Positions 35,532 to 47,535 are shown, numbered from the stretch's first letter. The stretch: 59,865 nt of DNA from Ancalomicrobiaceae bacterium (GCA_031291575.1 JARLIT010000006.1:1-59865), one strand, 5' to 3'. Numbers and translations are program-made. Notes: generated by a model from the sequence alone, not told the origin.

Positions 35532-36769
35532 CTGCGGTAGTCGCCGTTGATCGCCACGTATTCCTTGGTCAGGTCGCAGGTGTAGACGGTGTCGCTCGCC
35601 GCACCGAGCCCGATGTCGGCGCGAATCCTGATGTGGTCGCGCTTCATGTGGTCGGAAGCCGCCGCTTCCGAATAGCCGGTCGCCCGCTCGCCGGCGACCG
35701 CCACCTGCGTGTCGCCGAACCAGATGGCGAGACGGTCGCGGTCTGCCGGTTCGCCGGCCTTGCCGACCGCCATGACGATGCGTCCCCAGTTGGCATCCTC
35801 ACCGGCGATCGCGGTCTTGACCAACGGCGAATTGGCGATCGACTTGGCGATGCGCCGCGCAGACGCCTTCGACACAGCACCTGTCACCGTGACTTCGACA
35901 AATTTGCGCGCGCCCTCGCCGTCGCGCGCGACGAATCGGGCGAGTTCGAGCGCCAGATCGTCGAGTGCGGCGCGGAACGCCGCGAGCCGCGGATCGGCCG
36001 GATCGCTGACCAGAGACTGGCCGCGCGCCGCCGCCTTGCCCGTCGCGAACAGGATCAGCGTGTCGGAGGTCGAGGTATCGCCGTCGACCGTGGTGGCGTT
36101 GAAGCTATCTTCGACGGAGCCTGCGATCAGCGCCTGGGCAACGGCCGGGCTCAGCGCCGCATCGGTGAAGACGAAGGAAAGCATCGTCGCCATGTCCGGG
36201 GCGATCATGCCGGCGCCCTTGGCGATGCCGTTGAGCGTCACCTCGACGCCATCGATCGTCGCCTTGCGGGTCGCCATCTTCGGGAACGTATCGGTGGTCA
36301 TGATCGCCCGGGCCGCCGCTTCCCACGGGCCGTCGGCAAGCCGCGTCGCGGTCTCGTCGAGGACGCCTTCAAACTTCGTCGCATCCAAGGGTTCGCCGAT
36401 GACGCCGGTCGAGGCGATGAACACTTCCTCCGCCCGACAGCCGGCGGCCTTGGCGGCGATGTCGCCGGTGACCTCGACCGTGTGCCGGCCCTTCATGCCG
36501 GTGAAGGCATTGGCGTTGCCGGAATTGACGACGAGCGCACGAGCGCTGCCCTGCCCCATGTTCTGCCGGCACCAGTCGACCGCGGCCGACGGGCACTTCG
36601 AGGAGGTGAACACGCCGCCGACGGTGGTGCCTGCATCGAAGGTAACGAATAGGACGTCGGTGCGCCCCTTGTACTTGATGCCGGCCTCGGCAGTCGCGAA
36701 TCGCACGCCCGGAACCGGCGGCAGGGCGGCGAACGTTTTGGGCGCGAGCGGCGAGACGGCATCAGACAT
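35528..36769 (-). CDS. argJ: bifunctional glutamate N-acetyltransferase/amino-acid acetyltransferase ArgJ
   Basis: ArgJ transfers acetyl from N-acetylornithine to glutamate (and in bifunctional forms from acetyl-CoA), cycling acetyl in arginine synthesis. It is a self-cleaving Ntn-type enzyme of 413 residues. The cleavage site is [16 protein letters not shown], giving Thr195 as new N-terminus and nucleophile. Also seen are [15 protein letters not shown] and [12 protein letters not shown]. The C-terminus [12 protein letters not shown] is canonical, so the gene is complete although its stop codon lies in a palindromic element. It is the first gene of an argJ-mutT(-flp) run. Confidence 0.97.
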   Translation of the reverse strand: MSDAVSPLAPKTFAALPPVPGVRFATAEAGIKYKGRTDVLFVTFDAGTTVGGVFTSSKCPSAAVDWCRQNMGQGSARALVVNSGNANAFTGMKGRHTVEVTGDIAAKAAGCRAEEVFIASTGVIGEPLDATKFEGVLDETATRLADGPWEAAARAIMTTDTFPKMATRKATIDGVEVTLNGIAKGAGMIAPDMATMLSFVFTDAALSPAVAQALIAGSVEDSFNATTVDGDTSTSDTLILFATGKAAARGQSLVSDPADPRLAAFRAALDDLALELARFVARDGEGARKFVEVTVTGAVSKASARRIAKSIANSPLVKTAIAGEDANWGRIVMAVGKAGEPADRDRLAIWFGDTQVAVAGERATGYSEAAASDHMKRDHIRIRADIGLGAASDTVYTCDLTKEYVAINGDYRS

Positions 36770-36867
36770 GGGCGTTCTCCGGGAATGGACCTGGCCAGCG
36801 GTTTACCGGGCTTGGCCGCGCCGCTCAAGCGGAATGACCGTCATGCCGGCATCGCGTCGGGGAGGCC

Positions 36868-37134
36868 TCAACCATGCAGACGCTGTTCGCCGCGGATCCA
36901 TGCCCCGGCGAGGCGATGCGCCGCCGGAGTGATCAGATAGACCATGCTGAAGACCATCAGCGGGGCAACGAGCGCTGTGCGCGCCACCAGCGGCCAACTG
37001 GCCGTAAGCGGACCGATGAGCGTCAGGATCAGGGTGATCAGTGGATAGGCCCCGAGCATCAGGCAGAGCGTGAGGCGCAGCCGGGAATTGGCGGGGGTGG
37101 TCGACTTGGTGGACATGGCAGGCATGGAGGGCAT
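36868..37134 (-). CDS. small two/three-helix membrane protein paired with TetR regulator
   Basis: An 88-residue membrane protein. After a polar N-terminus, hydrophobic helices span about 22-44 (LCLMLGAYPLITLILTLIG) and 50-72 (ARTALVAPLMVFSMVYLITP), ending in a basic tail. The pattern resembles the stand-alone C-terminal membrane part of some antibiotic biosynthesis monooxygenase-like proteins; that is a weak resemblance from memory. The ATG at 37134 has AGGAA ten bases upstream. It faces a TetR gene across a 155-base region carrying the operator at 37155-37209, so it is very likely the regulated gene. Confidence 0.7.
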   Translation of the reverse strand: MPSMPAMSTKSTTPANSRLRLTLCLMLGAYPLITLILTLIGPLTASWPLVARTALVAPLMVFSMVYLITPAAHRLAGAWIRGEQRLHG

Positions 37135-37154
37135 GGCTGGGGTTCCTGTTCAAT

Positions 37155-37209
37155 ACAAAACGATACGTTCCGTTTCGCTTATTAAATAGAACGGGCCGTA
37201 TCGTTTTGT
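37155..37209. promoter_or_regulatory. TetR-type operator, long inverted repeat
   Basis: ACAAAACGATACG (37155-37167) and CGTATCGTTTTGT (37197-37209) are perfect 13-base inverted arms around a 29-base AT-rich centre. Inside, CGTTCCGTTTCG and TAGAACGGGCCG extend the arms partly, suggesting two adjacent operator sites. It sits between two divergent genes, and the adjacent regulator belongs to the TetR family, whose members bind such dyads. Confidence 0.75.
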
Positions 37210-37289
37210 CAAGAGCAGGCGTGTGCTATGATTGGGCCCCAACCGCGCCAGCCGGAGGCGCCTGCAACGCAACCAACGAGACAACCGAC

Positions 37290-37913
37290 ATGGCCGACGA
37301 TGTGTCCGAACCTGCGGCTGCCGACGCAGCGGTGCCGCGGCGTCATTCGAAGGGCCCGCAACGCAGCGACGCCGCGCACAAGGCCATTCTGGAGGCGGCG
37401 GAGGCCATCCTGGTCGAGGCCGGGCCGGGTGGGGTTACCTTCGAGGCGGTGGCGCGCCGCGCCAAATCTGGCAAGCCAACACTCTACCGCTGGTGGCCGA
37501 CCAAGGCGGTCCTGCTTCTGGAGATCTACGAACGGCACAAGGATCGTGTGATCGCGCCGCCCAATCTTGGCAGTCTGCGCGCCGACCTGACCGAGTTTAC
37601 CCGGCTGCTGTGGGCCTTCTGGCGTGAGACCAGCGGCGGTCCGGCGTTCGCCGCCTTGATCGCCGAGGCGCAGAGCAATGTCGAGACGCGCGAGGAACTC
37701 GTCGCGCATTTCGCCGACGACGCGCTGAGCCCCCTGACGCCGATCTTCGTCAGGGCCATCGCCCGTGGTGAATTGCCGCCCGACAGCAACATCAGGACCC
37801 TGCGCGACGCCGTGATGGCGGTCTACTGGTATCGGCTGATCACCGGTCGGCTTGCGCCCGAACCGATCGCCGACCTGATCGACCGTCTGCTCGACGGACT
37901 GATCCCGCGCTGA
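37290..37913 (+). CDS. TetR/AcrR family transcriptional regulator
   Basis: A 207-residue repressor. The N-terminal DNA-binding domain (about 28-75) shows HKAILEAAEAILVEAG, VTFEAVARRAKSGKPTLYRW and WPTKAVLLLEIYERH, the classical TetR three-helix pattern. The C-terminal ligand domain matches the TetR_C subgroup with FWRETSGGPAFAALIAEAQ and a final YWYRLITGRLAP. I chose the ATG at 37290; an in-frame GTG further upstream would overlap the operator. It probably represses both itself and the divergent membrane protein gene. Confidence 0.9.
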   Translation: MADDVSEPAAADAAVPRRHSKGPQRSDAAHKAILEAAEAILVEAGPGGVTFEAVARRAKSGKPTLYRWWPTKAVLLLEIYERHKDRVIAPPNLGSLRADLTEFTRLLWAFWRETSGGPAFAALIAEAQSNVETREELVAHFADDALSPLTPIFVRAIARGELPPDSNIRTLRDAVMAVYWYRLITGRLAPEPIADLIDRLLDGLIPR

Positions 37914-37927
37914 GCGGACCCCAAACG

Positions 37928-37952
37928 AAAAAGGCGAGCCTCGCGGCCCGCC
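37928..37952 (-). terminator. rho-independent terminator of the parvulin gene
   Basis: On the minus strand GGCGGGCC, loop GCGA, GGCTCGCC (one G-T pair) is followed by TTTTT. It lies 40 bases after the parvulin stop and also separates it from the convergent tetR gene. Confidence 0.8.
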
Positions 37953-37991
37953 CTTTCCCCATACCTGCGAATCCGCTTGCCGAAGTCCGCC

Positions 37992-38825
37992 TTACTTCGC
38001 CGGCGGCTTCAGCGCGTCCTCGTTGATCTCGACCTTGGCGTCCTTCTTCAACGCCTGCAGCACCTCGGCAAATTTCTCGCCGATGACGGTCTGACGGAGC
38101 TGATCCTTGACCTGATCGAACTCCGGCACCTTCTGCTTGCGCCGGTCCTCGAGCTTGATGACGTGGAAGCCGAACTGCGTCTGGACAGGCTCCTTGGTGT
38201 ATTCGCCGATCTTCAGCTTCTGCGCCGCTTCCTCGAACGCGGCGACCATGTCGCCGGCGGTGAAGTAGCCGAGATCGCCGCCTTCCTTGGCCGAGCCGGG
38301 ATCCTGTGACTTCTCGGTCGCAACCTTGGCAAAATCCGCACCGCCGTCGAGGTCCTTGATGACGGCGACGGCCTCTTCCTTGGTCTTCAGCAACACGTGG
38401 CGAGCCCGGAGTTCTTCGGGCGGCGTGAAGTTGACCGATTCCTTGTCGTAGCGCGCCTTGAGCAAATCGTCGGTGACAGTCGCCTCGATCTTGTCCTTGA
38501 TGAACTGCGTGATCAAGAGCTGCTGGCGGATCTGGTCGAGCCTCAGAGCGAATTCCGGTGCCTTGTCGAGGCCCTGGCGGGCTGCTTCCGCCGACAGGAT
38601 GCGCATGTCAATCAGCCGATCGAGCGCAGCGCGCTTGCGCGCGCCTTCCGGCACCTGTGCCAACTGCTGGGCAAGGCTCCCCATCAAGACCGACAATTCC
38701 TGCTCGCCGACCGCCTGCCCGTTGACCGTGGCCAGCGGCTTGTCGTCGGCGGAGGACGGAACCGACGCGACCGCGGCGGCAAACATCATGGCCACTCCGG
38801 CCATGAAGCGGGACGACTTCAACAT
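37992..38825 (-). CDS. periplasmic parvulin-type peptidyl-prolyl cis-trans isomerase
   Basis: A 277-residue exported chaperone/isomerase. A signal peptide is evident at the N-terminus (MLKSSRFMAGVAMMFAAAVA, cleavage likely near SSADDKP). An N-terminal SurA-like helical part (residues about 30-125) precedes the parvulin domain (about 130-230) with LRARHVLLKTKEEAVAVI, KSQDPGSAKEGGDLGYF and QTQFGFHVIKLEDRR, containing the catalytic Cys/Asp-position residues typical of PpiC. It aids outer-membrane protein folding. The ATG at 38825 has AAGGAAAC upstream. It faces secA, a pairing conserved in Hyphomicrobiales. Confidence 0.93.
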   Translation of the reverse strand: MLKSSRFMAGVAMMFAAAVASVPSSADDKPLATVNGQAVGEQELSVLMGSLAQQLAQVPEGARKRAALDRLIDMRILSAEAARQGLDKAPEFALRLDQIRQQLLITQFIKDKIEATVTDDLLKARYDKESVNFTPPEELRARHVLLKTKEEAVAVIKDLDGGADFAKVATEKSQDPGSAKEGGDLGYFTAGDMVAAFEEAAQKLKIGEYTKEPVQTQFGFHVIKLEDRRKQKVPEFDQVKDQLRQTVIGEKFAEVLQALKKDAKVEINEDALKPPAK

Positions 38826-39231
38826 GTACTGTTTCCTTTTCTTCGCAGGATCCGCCCGGATCCCAAGTGAACCTGCCCGAAGCTCTGGCCATGCCGAACG
38901 GCCGACGGACGCGCTCCTATCTCCGCAAAGCGCAGAGATTGCGGCGACCCACCGACGTTGACAACCCTCCGCCCCCCTCTTATCTCTGCCGCGGCTCTCC
39001 GTCACGCGGAAGATCCCCGGAAAGTCGAGTGGATACCATGCATCGGCCTCATTTGGAGTTGATGCCGGCACCCGGCGAGACCGGCAATTGAGTTGACTTA
39101 TCCTCGGATAGAGGTGGCGACGCGACGGAATGCAGCCGAAGACAGGCCTTTTTGCGACGGCCGGCCCCTGACGCTGCGATTTGCTTGGCCATCGCCATAT
39201 CAATCCATCGACCTCTCAAGGAACGGCCTTC
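38826..39231. other. 406-base divergent region parvulin/secA
   Basis: No gene is credible in this region. The reading frame that prolongs the parvulin gene upstream to 39203 lacks a signal peptide and is rejected. It holds the probable secA promoter at 38958-38986. Confidence 0.5.
38958..38986 (+). promoter_or_regulatory. sigma70-type promoter upstream of secA
   Basis: A perfect TTGACA (38958-38963) is followed after 17 bases by TATCTC (38981-38986). It would give a secA leader of about 240 bases, long enough for post-transcriptional control, though I see no defined riboregulator. Confidence 0.5.
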
Positions 39232-42069
<2,838 letters not shown>

Positions 42070-42130
42070 GCTTCGCGCCGCTCATCGACACCAGGGCCGG
42101 TTCGTTCGGCTCACTTGCGATACCGGCAAA

Positions 42131-42169
42131 GGTGTCATCAAGTCATGTCACGACTGACTTTATGACACC
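42131..42169 (+). terminator. strong hairpin downstream of secA
   Basis: GGTGTCATCAAGTCA (42131-42145) and TGACTTTATGACACC (42155-42169) pair over 15 bases with one mismatch around the loop TGTCACGAC. No T tract follows, so it may end transcription with Rho or protect the 3' end of secA mRNA. Confidence 0.55.
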
Positions 42170-42183
42170 GCGCTTGTGGAATG

Positions 42184-42200
42184 CCTTGTGCCGCACAAGG
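42184..42200. repeat. perfect 7-bp hairpin CCTTGTG-CCG-CACAAGG
   Basis: A perfect short inverted repeat lies 15 bases after the larger hairpin at 42131. The two form a double-stem structure between secA and the convergent cysNC gene. Confidence 0.6.
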
Positions 42201-42292
42201 TGAGACCCACGGTGATAGCCGAGCCCGACGGACAAGGTCCGGGCTGCCTGCGGCCGAAGACCGACCGCCGCCCCTTCCCCCTTAGCCCCCCC

Positions 42293-44209
42293 TCAAATCA
42301 CCCAGTCGTCCGCGCCGTCGCGCCCGAGGATCCAGGCGACGACCCGATCGGCTGCCGCCTCGATCGTCTCCTCCGTCGTACGGATGTGGATCTCCGGCAC
42401 TTCCGGCGCCTCGTAGGGACTGTCGATGCCGGTGAAATTCTTGATCAGGCCGTCTCGCGCCTTGGCGTAGAGCCCCTTGGAATCCCGCGCCTCGCACACC
42501 TCAAGCGGCGTATCGACGAAGACCTCGGCAAAGTCGCCGGGCTTCATCAGATCGCGCGCCATCTGCCGCTCGGCCCGGAACGGCGAGATGAACGACACCA
42601 GCACGATCAGGCCGGCATCCGTCATCAGCTTCGCCACCTCGCCCACCCGGCGGATGTTCTCCACCCGATCGGCATCGGTAAAGCCGAGATCGCGGTTGAG
42701 CCCGTGCCGCACGTTGTCGCCGTCGAGGAGGAACGTGTGCTTGCCGAGCGTGTGCAGCTTCTTTTCAACGACGTTGGCGATCGTCGACTTGCCCGAACCG
42801 GATAGCCCGGTGAACCAGGCAAGCTTCGGCAACTGGTGCTTCATCTGGGCACGCGCGGCGCGCGTCACGTCGATGGCCTGCCAATGCACGTTGGTGGCGC
42901 GCCTCAGCCCGTGGATGACCATGCCGGCGCCGACCGTGGCATTGGAATAGCGGTCGATCAGGATGAACGAACCGGTCTCGCGGTGCTCGCGATAGGGTTC
43001 GATGGCGATCGCCTCGCTCAAGCCGAGGTGGACTTCGGCGACCTCGTTGAGCTTGAGGTCCCTGGCCGCCAGATGCTGGAATGTGTTGACGTCGATCTTG
43101 TGCCGGATCTCGGTCACCTGGGCGCTGACCGTCCTGGTGCCGCGCTTCAGCAGATAGGAGCGTCCGGGCAACAGCGGCTGCTCGTGCATCCAGACGACAT
43201 GCGCGGCGAACTGGTCGATCACCTCCGGACGGTCGCCGCTGCGGGCAAACACGTCGCCGCGCGAGACATCGATCTCGTCGGCAAGCGTCAGCGTCACCGC
43301 GTCGCCGGCCTCGGCCACGTCCAGATCGCCGTCGTAGGTGACGATGCGTTCGACTTTGGAGCGGACGCCCGACTGCGCCACGACGATGTCGTCGCCCGGT
43401 CGGATCGCCCCGGAAGCGACCGTCCCAGCAAAGCCGCGGAAATCGAGATCGGGCCGGTTGACCCATTGCACGCTCATGCGGAACGGACGGCTGGCGAGGT
43501 CCTCCGTCACATCGACCGATTCCAGATGTTGCAGGAGCGACGGCCCGCCGTACCAGGGCGTGCGCGGCGAGCGCTCGGCGACGTTGTCGCCGTAGCGCGC
43601 CGACAGCGGAATGGCGACGATCGAATGGAAGCCGAAATCGGCCGAGAATTGCAGGAAGTCGTCTCGGATGGCGGCGAACCGCGCCGCGTCGAAGTCGACG
43701 AGGTCGATCTTGTTGACCGCCAGCACGATGTGGCGGATGCCGAGGAGCGACACGATGAAGGCATGCCGGCGCGTCTGCGTGACGATGCCGTTGCGGGCAT
43801 CGACGAGCAGCACCGCCAGGTCCGAAGTCGATGCTCCCGTCGCCATGTTGCGCGTGTACTGCTCGTGGCCGGGCGTGTCGGCGACGATGAACTTGCGCGC
43901 GTCGGTGGTGAAGAAGCGATAGGCGACGTCAATCGTGATGCCCTGCTCGCGCTCGGCCTCAAGCCCGTCGAGCAGGAGTGCCAGATCGACATCCTCGCCG
44001 GTGGTGCCGTGCTTGCGGCTGTCGCGCTCCAAGGCCGAGAAATGATCCTCGAAGATCATCTTCGTCTCGTACAGGAGGCGGCCGATCAACGTCGACTTGC
44101 CGTCATCGACCGACCCGCAGGTCAGGAACCGCAAGAGGCTCTTCTTTTCCTGCTGGGCGATGTAGCGCTGGAAGGCTTGGGAGTCGCGCGCGACAGGGAC
44201 CGAATTCAT
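42293..44209 (-). CDS. cysN: bifunctional sulfate adenylyltransferase subunit 1/adenylylsulfate kinase (CysN/CysC)
   Basis: A 638-residue fusion. Residues 1 to about 430 are CysN, the GTPase subunit of ATP sulfurylase: P-loop [50 protein letters not shown] and NKIDLVD. Residues about 445-638 are CysC, APS kinase, with [18 protein letters not shown] near 464, [16 protein letters not shown] and [17 protein letters not shown]. With CysD it converts sulfate to APS and then PAPS. Its start codon overlaps the cysD stop by one base (TGATG). The fusion is the usual NodQ-like form in rhizobia and relatives. Confidence 0.96.
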   Translation of the reverse strand: MNSVPVARDSQAFQRYIAQQEKKSLLRFLTCGSVDDGKSTLIGRLLYETKMIFEDHFSALERDSRKHGTTGEDVDLALLLDGLEAEREQGITIDVAYRFFTTDARKFIVADTPGHEQYTRNMATGASTSDLAVLLVDARNGIVTQTRRHAFIVSLLGIRHIVLAVNKIDLVDFDAARFAAIRDDFLQFSADFGFHSIVAIPLSARYGDNVAERSPRTPWYGGPSLLQHLESVDVTEDLASRPFRMSVQWVNRPDLDFRGFAGTVASGAIRPGDDIVVAQSGVRSKVERIVTYDGDLDVAEAGDAVTLTLADEIDVSRGDVFARSGDRPEVIDQFAAHVVWMHEQPLLPGRSYLLKRGTRTVSAQVTEIRHKIDVNTFQHLAARDLKLNEVAEVHLGLSEAIAIEPYREHRETGSFILIDRYSNATVGAGMVIHGLRRATNVHWQAIDVTRAARAQMKHQLPKLAWFTGLSGSGKSTIANVVEKKLHTLGKHTFLLDGDNVRHGLNRDLGFTDADRVENIRRVGEVAKLMTDAGLIVLVSFISPFRAERQMARDLMKPGDFAEVFVDTPLEVCEARDSKGLYAKARDGLIKNFTGIDSPYEAPEVPEIHIRTTEETIEAAADRVVAWILGRDGADDWVI

Positions 44210-45132
44210 CAGAAATAGCCTTCCTTCTTCTTCTTCTCCATCGAGCCGGCCTCGTCATGATCGATCAGCCGGCCCTCCCGCTCGGAAGTGCGCGCGATCA
44301 GCATCTCGCGCACGATCTCGGCCAGGCTGGCAGCGTCCGATTCGACTGCACCGGTCAAGGGATAGCAACCGAGCGTGCGGAAGCGCACCAATCGCTGGCG
44401 CACGCTCTCGTCGGGCCTGAGCACCATCCGCTCGTCGTCGGCCATGATGAGCATGCCGTCGCGTTCGACGATCGGCCGCTCCTTGGCGAAGTAGAGCGGC
44501 ACGATCGGAATGCCCTCGGCGAGGATGTACTGCCAGATGTCGAGTTCGGTCCAATTCGACAAGGGGAAGGCGCGGATCGATTCGCCCTTGTGGACCCGCG
44601 CGTTGTAGATCTGCCAGAGTTCCGGGCGCTGGTTCTTCGGATCCCAGGTGTGATTGGCCGAGCGGAAGGAAAAGATGCGCTCCTTTGCCCGGCTCTTCTC
44701 CTCGTCGCGCCTGGCGCCGCCGAAGGCCGCATCGAAGCCATACTTGTCGAGCGCCTGCTTCAGCCCCTCCGTCTTCATCACGTGGGTGTAGTAGTTGGAG
44801 CCGTGCGTGAACGGCGTGATGCCGGCGCGGACCCCCTCCTCATTGACGTGCACGATGATGTCGAGCCCGAGCCGTTTCGCCGTCTCGTCGCGAAAGGCGA
44901 TCATCTCCCGGAACTTCCAGGTGGTATCGACGTGCAGCAGCGGGAACGGCGGTTTCGAGGGATAGAAGGCCTTCATCGCCAGGTGCAGCATCACCGACGA
45001 ATCCTTGCCGATCGAATAGAGCATGACCGGATTGGAGAATTCGGCGGCGACCTCGCGCATGATGCGGATCGATTCCGCCTCGAGGCGCTTCAGGTGCGAG
45101 TGCTGATCGACGGACAAGTCTGGCATCCCCAT
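44209..45132 (-). CDS. cysD: sulfate adenylyltransferase subunit 2 CysD
   Basis: The 307-residue small subunit of ATP sulfurylase carries the adenylation site. The PP-loop is [17 protein letters not shown], with [35 protein letters not shown] and [14 protein letters not shown], all typical of CysD. It starts at ATG 45132; a later in-frame alternative would remove DLSVDQHSH. It forms a tight operon with cysNC. The 335-base gap upstream separates it from cysQ, so a separate promoter is likely. Confidence 0.96.
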   Translation of the reverse strand: MGMPDLSVDQHSHLKRLEAESIRIMREVAAEFSNPVMLYSIGKDSSVMLHLAMKAFYPSKPPFPLLHVDTTWKFREMIAFRDETAKRLGLDIIVHVNEEGVRAGITPFTHGSNYYTHVMKTEGLKQALDKYGFDAAFGGARRDEEKSRAKERIFSFRSANHTWDPKNQRPELWQIYNARVHKGESIRAFPLSNWTELDIWQYILAEGIPIVPLYFAKERPIVERDGMLIMADDERMVLRPDESVRQRLVRFRTLGCYPLTGAVESDAASLAEIVREMLIARTSEREGRLIDHDEAGSMEKKKKEGYF

Positions 45133-45467
45133 GCGAAACCTGATGGTTCGATTCCGATATCTTCATCCCGCCCCAGGGCGGCCAATGAAAATGTCGGACG
45201 CGAAGAACCACCAGCAGCTCATTGACTCCGGTGGAGCATTGAATTTGACATTGGAGACTGTGCGTGCCGCGAGTGGGACTCGAATGTCAATTCCGCTCCA
45301 CGAGTGGTTCGGTGAGGGCGAAAGGGTTAGGCGCAAACGATCACGGGTTCAAGCGCGCGATATTGCCCGCGAACAAAACAAATATGCCCGTCGCGCGCTT
45401 TGCATCATTTCGAGAACGGAATTCCAATCCCGCTTTCAATATACAAAAGCTCTAGACTATAATGGAC
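45133..45467. other. 335-base gap between cysQ and cysD with palindromic element
   Basis: The gap contains the palindromic element at 45231-45301 and an AT-rich part at about 45370-45467 that differs in composition from the neighbouring genes. No gene is seen. The cysD promoter must lie here or before, but no convincing -35/-10 pair was found. Confidence 0.45.
45231..45301. repeat. palindromic element, GTGGAGC/GACATT family (copy 3)
   Basis: The left arm GTGGAGCATTGAATTTGACA (45231-45250, then TTGGAGACT) pairs with the right arm GGACTCGAATGTCAATTCCG (then CTCCAC, ending 45301). The loop has GCGTGCCGCGAGTGGGA, nearly the same as the loop of the 35455 copy. It lies in the leader or promoter region of cysD. 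Confidence 0.8.
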
Positions 45468-46301
45468 TTACTCGCCAGCCTCGGCGATCTCCTGCCCCTC
45501 GGCCGGCAGGCGCCCGACGGCGAGGAACCATGGATTGCGGAAGTTGTCCGTCCCCTCGCCGCCACGCTTGCCGTAGGTGAGGAGCGCGCCGTCGAGCGTG
45601 ACCACCTTGCCGCCGGCGGCACGCAACACCGCGTCGCCGGCCGCGGTGTCCCACTCCATGGTCGGACCGAGCCGCGGATAGAGATCGGCGAGCCCTTCGG
45701 CCAGACGGCAGAACTTCAGCGACGAGCCGGCCGAAATGCGCTCGGCGACCGGCAGCTTGGCCAGAAAAGCCTCCGTCTCGGCGTTGCCGTGGCTGCGGCT
45801 GGCCAGCACGGTCAGCCCGGCGGCGCTCGCTTCGCGGGCTCGCGCCTCGTGCCAGGAGACGATCTGGCCGTCCACCACCTCGCCGACACCGGCCCCGACG
45901 CCGACCACGCCCGCGTAGATACGGCCGATCGACGGGGCATAGACCACGCCGGCCGCCGGCTCCGTCCCCTCGATGAGGCCGATGTTGACCGTGAACTCGC
46001 CGTTGCGCGAGCAGAACTCCTTGGTGCCGTCGAGCGGGTCGACGAGAAAGAAGCGCTCGCCGAGGTCTTCCGGCAGATAGCCGGCGGAGGCGGCCTCCTC
46101 CGCCACCACGGCGACGCCGGGCATCAGTTCGGCCAGGCGCGCGAGAATCACCCCCTCGGCGCGGCGGTCGGCCTCGGTGACCGGGCTGGTGTCGGGCTTC
46201 ACCTCGATGGCAAAATCCGAGGCGTAGACGTCGAGGATCTCACGGCCGGCGGCAATCGCCGCCCCGATGAGCCCCTGCAGCAGATCGTCCGAAAGCAACA
46301 T
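45468..46301 (-). CDS. cysQ: 3'(2'),5'-bisphosphate nucleotidase CysQ
   Basis: CysQ hydrolyses 3'-phosphoadenosine 5'-phosphate, the by-product of PAPS use, to AMP. It is a Mg2+-dependent phosphatase of the inositol monophosphatase fold. Motifs: VAEEAAS, FLVDPLDGTKEF (metal site) and MEWDTAAGDAVLRAAGG. I prefer the ATG at 46301 (277 residues, MLLSDDLLQGLI), with GGGAAGGGCCAGG in front, over in-frame ATGs at 46319 and 46328. Its place just upstream of cysDNC on the same strand fits sulfate assimilation. Confidence 0.93.
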   Translation of the reverse strand: MLLSDDLLQGLIGAAIAAGREILDVYASDFAIEVKPDTSPVTEADRRAEGVILARLAELMPGVAVVAEEAASAGYLPEDLGERFFLVDPLDGTKEFCSRNGEFTVNIGLIEGTEPAAGVVYAPSIGRIYAGVVGVGAGVGEVVDGQIVSWHEARAREASAAGLTVLASRSHGNAETEAFLAKLPVAERISAGSSLKFCRLAEGLADLYPRLGPTMEWDTAAGDAVLRAAGGKVVTLDGALLTYGKRGGEGTDNFRNPWFLAVGRLPAEGQEIAEAGE

Positions 46302-46420
46302 CCTGGCCCTTCCCGCCATCTCGAACACCCCGCCCCTTCGAACGGGATGGGTTGCATAGGCGCCGAAGCGCCGTCTGTCGAGCCGTCTCTTCGGAAAGGG
46401 GACCGGCCGGAGAACCGGCG

Positions 46421-46684
46421 TCAGGCCGACCGGGCTTCGATGGCAAGCGCGTGCACGCCGGCGGCCAGTTCGTCCGACAGCGCCAGATTGATCAGCCGGT
46501 GCTGCTCGACGCGCGACTTTCCGGCAAATCTCGGGGCCGTGATGCGGATCCGGAAGTGCGTCTCACCGCGGCCCTGGTGCACGCCGGCGTGGCCGCGGTG
46601 CTGGTCAGATTCGTCGATCACCTCGACGGATATCGGCCGGAACGCCTCGGTCAGCTTGGTGAGAATGCGATCGCGCATGGACAT
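46421..46684 (-). CDS. bolA: BolA family protein
   Basis: An 87-residue BolA-like protein. The signature is VIDESDQHRGHAG with the conserved histidines, THFRIRITAPRFAGKSRVEQHRLI and the C-terminal HALAIEARSA. BolA proteins pair with monothiol glutaredoxins to handle [2Fe-2S] clusters, and some act on transcription. It starts at one of two nearby ATG codons (46684 or 46678). In many Hyphomicrobiales bolA stands divergent to the J-domain/cobS genes; here 2.3 kb with three other genes separates them. Confidence 0.92.
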   Translation of the reverse strand: MSMRDRILTKLTEAFRPISVEVIDESDQHRGHAGVHQGRGETHFRIRITAPRFAGKSRVEQHRLINLALSDELAAGVHALAIEARSA

Positions 46685-46842
46685 TCCTTGCCGATAGCAC
46701 GATGCGATGGTTGGGAAAAGCCCCTAGTGTGCGGCTGTACTGGTGTGCGGCTGTACGCGCGCGATCGACTTTTGCCGATACTGACAACATTTGGCAACAC
46801 CGCGCCATAGGCTTCCCCTCGGTCCCGGCACGGAGAGAATGC

Positions 46843-47535
46843 ATGACCCCTATCGTTCTTGTTCCAGGGCTGCTCTGCTCGGCAGAGGCGTTTGCACCTC
46901 AAGCAGCCGCTCTGTGGCGCTACGGGCCCATCACCATCGCATCGACGCTGGAGGGCAAGACGCTTTCACAGATCGCCGCCGCGATCCTCTCGACGGCTCC
47001 GCCGCGCTTTGCTCTCGCCGGAATCTCGATGGGAGGCTACATCTGCCTTGAGATCATGCGGCAGGCTCCAGAGCGCGTGATCAAACTGGCACTGCTCGAC
47101 ACGTCCGCCCGCCCAGACAGTCCCGAGCAGACCGCACAGCGCCGGGCTTTGGTCGCGCAAGCGCAGACGGGCGATTTTGCGGCGCTGCTGGCGCGGCTCC
47201 CAAGCGTGCTGTCGCATCCGGCCCATCAGAGCGATCCAGCCCTTCGCGCCGTTATGGTGCGCATGGGCCTGACGGTTGGCATTGACGGATTTCACCGCCA
47301 GCAGGAGGCAATCATCCTGAGGATTGACAGTCGCCCGAGCCTTCCGGCCATATCCGTCCCGACGCTCGTGCTTGTTGGGGACTGCGATCCACTGACACCA
47401 CCGGACCAGGCAGAAGAGTTGGCGGCGGCCATTCCGAATGCGCGGCTCGTGGTGGTGCCGGAATGCGGTCACGCCTCGACAATTGAACAGCCGGAAGCCG
47501 TCAGCCGGGCCTTGATCGATTGGATCACCTCCTAA
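46843..47535 (+). CDS. alpha/beta hydrolase
   Basis: A 230-residue alpha/beta hydrolase of the small esterase/MenH-like type. The N-terminus reads TPIVLVPGLLCSAEAFAPQ, with the oxyanion-hole region. The nucleophile is Ser62 in AGISMGGY, the acid probably Asp in LVGDCDPLTP and the base His in PECGHAST. There is no signal peptide. The ATG at 46843 follows CGGAGAGAATGC, a good ribosome binding site. Substrate cannot be inferred. It is divergent from bolA and lies upstream of bacterioferritin without obvious link. Confidence 0.85.
   Translation: MTPIVLVPGLLCSAEAFAPQAAALWRYGPITIASTLEGKTLSQIAAAILSTAPPRFALAGISMGGYICLEIMRQAPERVIKLALLDTSARPDSPEQTAQRRALVAQAQTGDFAALLARLPSVLSHPAHQSDPALRAVMVRMGLTVGIDGFHRQQEAIILRIDSRPSLPAISVPTLVLVGDCDPLTPPDQAEELAAAIPNARLVVVPECGHASTIEQPEAVSRALIDWITS

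Noticed and set aside
45133..45160. GGTTCGATTCC, resembling a tRNA T-loop, just before the cysD start on the plus strand
   Set aside because: The flanking bases do not form a T-stem, and there is no anticodon arm or acceptor stem. No tRNA is supported.
46722..46760. Direct repeat GTGTGCGGCTGTAC occurring twice next to each other upstream of the hydrolase gene
   Set aside because: Only two short copies, no dyad or promoter relation; a simple local duplication is enough to explain it.
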